Below, piece after piece: positions 55,115 through 58,117 of a stretch of 58,117 bases of DNA. Each line of letters starts with the position of its first letter. The stretch's first letter is position 1. Location: NCBI GenBank assembly GCA_031269465.1, contig JAISZB010000172.1, positions 1 through 58,117 of the forward strand, in the 5' to 3' direction. A program made the translations under genes and the position numbers. A model generated the notes under the pieces. The model did not search any database. It had not been told where the DNA came from and worked only from the letters and a program-made list of their open reading frames with translations. Origin of the DNA: Clostridiales bacterium (GTDB lineage: Bacteria; Bacillota; Clostridia; Lachnospirales; WQUN01).

Positions 55115-56251
55115 ATGAAGAATTACAAGGCGGGAGTGGTCGGCACAGGGTTTGTGGGGCAGATACATATTGAAACTTTGCGCAGACTGGGCAACGTTGA
55201 GGTCGTCGCTGTTGCCGACACTATATCGACGGAGCAAAAAGCGAAAAAAATGAATGTACCTGCATATTTTAAAGATTATAAAGAAATGATGGAAAAAGTC
55301 GATTTGGATGTAGTGCATGTCTGCACACCAAACAACACTCACTACGAGATTGCTATGTATGCACTGGAGCATGGGATAAATGTAATCTGCGAGAAGCCCA
55401 TTACCACGACGGTAAAGGAGGCGGAGCAGCTGGTAAAAAAAGTTGAGGAAACAGGCTTGACTATGGCGCTGAACTTCCACAACCGTTTTTATCCTATGAC
55501 GCATCACCTGCGGAATATTATCAAAGACGGTGAACTGGGCGATGTATTTTCCATCACGGGGACATACACTCAGGATTGGCTGCTGAATATTACGGATTAC
55601 AGTTGGCGCTTAAGCGCGGAGGAATCGGGCAAGACTCGTGTGGTAGCGGACATAGGCTCGCATTGGATGGATTTAGTCGAGTATGTCAGCGGACAGAAAA
55701 TCACACATGTTTGCGCCGACTTTTCTATTATTCATCCCATCAGAAAAAAATCAAAGAAAACAGTTCTGGCGTTCTCCACTGAAAAGTTTGATGACGCTGA
55801 CTATGAAGATGTTCCGATTAACACGGAAGACTGTGCGAGCGTGATGTTTCGTTTTTCGGGCGGAGCTAAGGGCAGTGCTTTTTTTTCGCAGGTAATCGCA
55901 GGGAAATCTGTGGACATTGATGTACTTATAGGCGGCTACAAGAAGTCAGCGCAGTGGAAAAGTGAAATCTGCAACCAACTGGCTATCGGTATCAAGGACA
56001 GTTTCCACGAGGTGCTGGAAAAAGGTTACGCTACAGTTCACCCGGACAGCCGCTCTGTGGTAGCCTATCCTATCGGGCACGCTGAGGGTTTTTCAGACGC
56101 ATTCAAGCAGTGTTTCGCGCAGGTATATAACAGCCTAGATAATCCTAACACGCCGCGCGATTTTGCCGTGGCGAGCGATGGCTTGCATGAAATGCTTTTG
56201 TGTGATAAAATCTTTGAGAGCAATCAACTGATGAGTTGGGTTGAAGTATAA
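55115..56251 (+). CDS. Gfo/Idh/MocA-family NAD(P)-dependent oxidoreductase
   Basis: The 378-aa enzyme has an N-terminal Rossmann fold with GTGFVG at 10-15 and the EKP motif at 93-95 (catalytic Lys94). The C-terminal domain provides the sugar site. Family members oxidise sugars or inositols, often at C3. AAAGGAG precedes the ATG, 19 bp after the permease gene. Together with the TIM-barrel isomerase it suggests oxidation plus isomerisation of the imported sugar. Confidence 0.9.
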   Translation: MKNYKAGVVGTGFVGQIHIETLRRLGNVEVVAVADTISTEQKAKKMNVPAYFKDYKEMMEKVDLDVVHVCTPNNTHYEIAMYALEHGINVICEKPITTTVKEAEQLVKKVEETGLTMALNFHNRFYPMTHHLRNIIKDGELGDVFSITGTYTQDWLLNITDYSWRLSAEESGKTRVVADIGSHWMDLVEYVSGQKITHVCADFSIIHPIRKKSKKTVLAFSTEKFDDADYEDVPINTEDCASVMFRFSGGAKGSAFFSQVIAGKSVDIDVLIGGYKKSAQWKSEICNQLAIGIKDSFHEVLEKGYATVHPDSRSVVAYPIGHAEGFSDAFKQCFAQVYNSLDNPNTPRDFAVASDGLHEMLLCDKIFESNQLMSWVEV

Positions 56252-56256
56252 ATAAT

Positions 56257-56367
56257 AGGTCTTTAAACTTAGCCTGGCAAAAAGCAAGAATGCACATGTT
56301 AGTACTTTGTAAAATCAGCGCTTGCGTCAATAGGCGCAGTGCAGTCCCCGCTAGAGTTTAAAGACCC
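56257..56367 (+). repeat. P2 element (111 bp) with 8-bp target duplication
   Basis: The ends are AGGTCTTTAAACT and AGAGTTTAAAGACCC. TAAATAAT flanks it on both sides (56249-56256 and 56368-56375); the left copy includes the stop codon of the oxidoreductase gene. Same length as the 45800-45910 copy, in opposite orientation. Confidence 0.8.
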
Positions 56368-56390
56368 TAAATAATTAGGTCGTGAGTGAG

Positions 56391-57170
56391 ATGTATAGCC
56401 AGCAGAGACAACTAGAGATAATTCAGCAAATTGAGAAGCGAGGCAGTGTTCCCGTTAGTGAGCTGGCCGAGCGTTTTACCGTGTCCCGCGAGACAATTCG
56501 CAAAGATTTGAGCCATTTGGAGCGGCAAGGCATACTCAAACGAACGCACGGCGGCGCGGTGATGGAAGAACCTTTTACAGCGCACAATTCTGAGTACCCT
56601 GTAGGCATACGCGGAATACAGCAAATGAAAGAGAAAAAAGAGATCTGCCGCAAGGCTGCGTCCTTCATTTTAGAGGGAGATGTTATTTTTGTGGATAACA
56701 GCTCTACACCGCTCTATCTGCCGCAGTTTATGCCGCGCCAGTTAAACATCACAATTATCACCAACTCAATAAAGTTCCTTTTGGAAACAACAAAAATCTC
56801 CGACCATAACTGGCTTCTGCTCTGCTTGGGCGGAATATTCAGAGCCGCAAACCTATCCGTATACGGTACCGGTACTATCAAAAGCGGCGCGGAATACTAT
56901 CCGAACAAGGCTTTTTTTTCTTGCGCGGGTATTTCCCCGCACAGCATGGTGACAGACGGAAGTTTGCAGGAGATTGAAACGAAACAGATGATGATTACTC
57001 ACGCTCAGGAAACTTTTCTGCTCGCGGATCATACTAAGTTGGAAAGAACGGGACAGATGCGCCTGTGCGACTTTACAGATGTGGACACGCTGATAACAGA
57101 CCTCAACAGTTCAGTCGCTGTACCCGATTATCTGTCGCACATAGGGATTCGTCTGGTGATGGCTGATTGA
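56391..57170 (+). CDS. DeoR-family transcriptional regulator
   Basis: The 259-aa repressor has an N-terminal winged helix (VPVSELAERFTVSRETIRKDL then GILKRTHGGAV). A C-terminal sugar-phosphate sensor domain contains ITNSIKFLLE and FFSCAGISP. In-frame GTG 56382 is an alternative start. It is a good candidate for binding the operator-like repeats between pfkB and the isomerase gene, with a sugar phosphate from this pathway as inducer; this is inference. Confidence 0.88.
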   Translation: MYSQQRQLEIIQQIEKRGSVPVSELAERFTVSRETIRKDLSHLERQGILKRTHGGAVMEEPFTAHNSEYPVGIRGIQQMKEKKEICRKAASFILEGDVIFVDNSSTPLYLPQFMPRQLNITIITNSIKFLLETTKISDHNWLLLCLGGIFRAANLSVYGTGTIKSGAEYYPNKAFFSCAGISPHSMVTDGSLQEIETKQMMITHAQETFLLADHTKLERTGQMRLCDFTDVDTLITDLNSSVAVPDYLSHIGIRLVMAD

Positions 57171-57329
57171 TGGAGGCGGATTTGAACATACAAATCTTGT
57201 TAAATTTGGAAATGTCTGGTGGGTAATGGAAGCAGATATGTCTCTATCCCGATTTTGTTTACAAATGCCTGTAGTCCAAGTTTCTACTGTCTGGATCGGC
57301 CAGAATTGTTTCCACCGTCGGCAAAGGTG

Positions 57330-57770
57330 ATGATATGGCGGCTTATTCTGTCGGAGGCATATGCTTTCAAAGAGTTCTGGACGGGAGAAAAGCCCGGGCT
57401 TCCCCTTCAGCTTCGCACGCCCCGCCGCCGCATCGGGCGGCCACCCCTCCTTCAGCTTTTCCTCGGCGAACGCCATGAAATCGGGGCATTCAGCAATTTT
57501 CAGGGGCTTGCGGCAATTCTTGCGGCTTTTTTCATGCGCCGCCCCGCCCGTCTCGGCGAAATGCCCGAGCCTCTCCGCCGAACCGCCGTCCGGTCGCCTC
57601 GACGTCCCGCGCTCTGTCTCGCGGCCCGCGGCGCCCTTGTCCCCGCCGATTCACTCGGCGATGGCCGGCACGCCGGGCCCCTCCCCCGAAAGCGCCTTGA
57701 TCTCCCCGCGCTCGAACGGCGACAGGCGTTGAAACGTGCGGCCGCTTGTGGTACACTTGCATTGATCCAT
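57330..57770 (-). pseudogene. IS30-like transposase N-terminal relic
   Basis: From ATG 57770 the minus strand reads MDQCKCTTSGRTFQRLSPFE then RGEIKAL, then an in-frame TGA after IAE. The same frame goes on through NCRKPLKIAECPDFMAFAEE and GWPPDAAAGRAKL. This matches the helix-turn-helix half of IS30-type transposases. The integrase half is missing. It is far richer in G and C than neighbouring genes. Confidence 0.6.
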
Positions 57771-57913
57771 AGGGATCCGCCCCTTCTTTTTTGTTTGCGC
57801 AAACTAAATGATGCCGTGTTTCCCTATGGATTTCTACTGGCTGTATCTGTTGCATTTCATTTTACAATGAAACATTTGCAAAAGCATAGCTGCTGGACAA
57901 ACTTGGTCAATCA

Positions 57914-58117
57914 CCCCATAGCTAAAGCTAGGGGCTTGGCAATAAGTCCTGATCGGCTAGCCTAAGCTTCATCGAGAAGCTACGCTGTCCAAGAATATAT
58001 AGGTACTCCGGAGCGTTTGCTCCAGCTCCGGATTCTACGGCCTGTGGCTGAACAGTCCTTAGGGGAAGGGATGGTGCTATAAGCATACAAAACCTTGGAA
58101 CAGCATTGGCGAAGGGC
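57914..58117 (+). ncRNA. Candidate structured RNA element, copy B (cut by the window edge)
   Basis: It aligns with 26154-26345, almost all differences being transitions. A hairpin (CCCC-TAGCT/AGCTA-GGGG) precedes it, as in copy A. CTTG-GCAA-TAAG (57935-57946) closes a GNRA tetraloop. Further stems are 57965-57970/57976-57981, 58010-58014/58019-58023 and 58035-58039/58043-58047. Pairs 58012-58021 and 58037-58045 are A-T where copy A has G-C. No reading frame is conserved between the copies. Confidence 0.55.

Noticed and set aside
57219-57965. 248-codon plus-strand frame
   Set aside because: It is the opposite strand of the IS30-like relic, which explains the composition; its product is a mix of low-complexity Arg/Pro and unrelated sequence.
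1-58117. CRISPR arrays, tRNA and rRNA genes
   Set aside because: No regularly spaced short direct repeats, no TTCGA-type tRNA arms in a cloverleaf context, and no rRNA signature words were found.

Overview
The window looks like chromosomal DNA of a Gram-positive Bacillota, most likely a plant-polysaccharide-using Clostridia-type gut or rumen anaerobe. The evidence is strong GGAGG-type ribosome sites, lipobox-type solute-binding proteins, LplB/YtcP/LipO-type and MalFG-type sugar importers, a YesM/YesN-type two-component pair, TelA, class B sortase, and relics of a Tn1549-like conjugative element. No rRNA, tRNA or CRISPR array was seen. Gene density is low: many intergenic spaces are hundreds of bases long and hold palindromic repeats, decayed mobile elements and GC-rich stretches without clear genes.

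Layout. 1-3100: repeats, an AAA-ATPase/PD-(D/E)XK-type protein and a decayed-looking nucleotidyltransferase. 3132-8528 (minus): branched-chain amino acid importer livK-H-M-G-F, with livK interrupted by one in-frame TAG. 9851-15077: a lipoprotein, then telA, pcrA and an HD phosphohydrolase on the minus strand. 16006-22846 (plus): a sugar ABC importer with its binding lipoprotein, a YesU-like protein and two tandem beta-propeller paralogues resembling oligogalacturonate lyases, probably a pectin-oligosaccharide locus. 24909-25658: truncated VirD4. 26110-26425: a candidate structured RNA, with a second copy running off the window end (57914-58117). 26556-29211: a three-gene ABC exporter operon. 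30319-38934: a GH67-like glycosidase, MalFG-type permeases and binding protein, divergent from a sensor kinase/response regulator pair. 39576-42300: VirB4, sortase B and transposase relics. 42589-57170: a sugar-catabolic region (AraC, rhamnulokinase-like kinase, class II aldolase, PfkB kinase, TIM-barrel isomerase, Old Yellow Enzyme-type oxidoreductase, RbsBAC-type importer, Gfo/Idh/MocA oxidoreductase, DeoR). The last kilobase carries an IS30-like relic.

How it fits together. Three of the four importer systems are sugar importers sitting beside catabolic enzymes and local regulators, so the strain appears to take up plant oligosaccharides and unusual monosaccharides. The most distinctive feature is the repeat landscape. 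A palindromic family (P1) recurs about ten times, mostly in intergenic spaces within or beside operons. A separate 111-bp element (P2) has two copies with 8-bp target duplications, placed in opposite orientation around the main sugar genes. A GC-rich RNA-like repeat shows compensatory base changes between its two copies.
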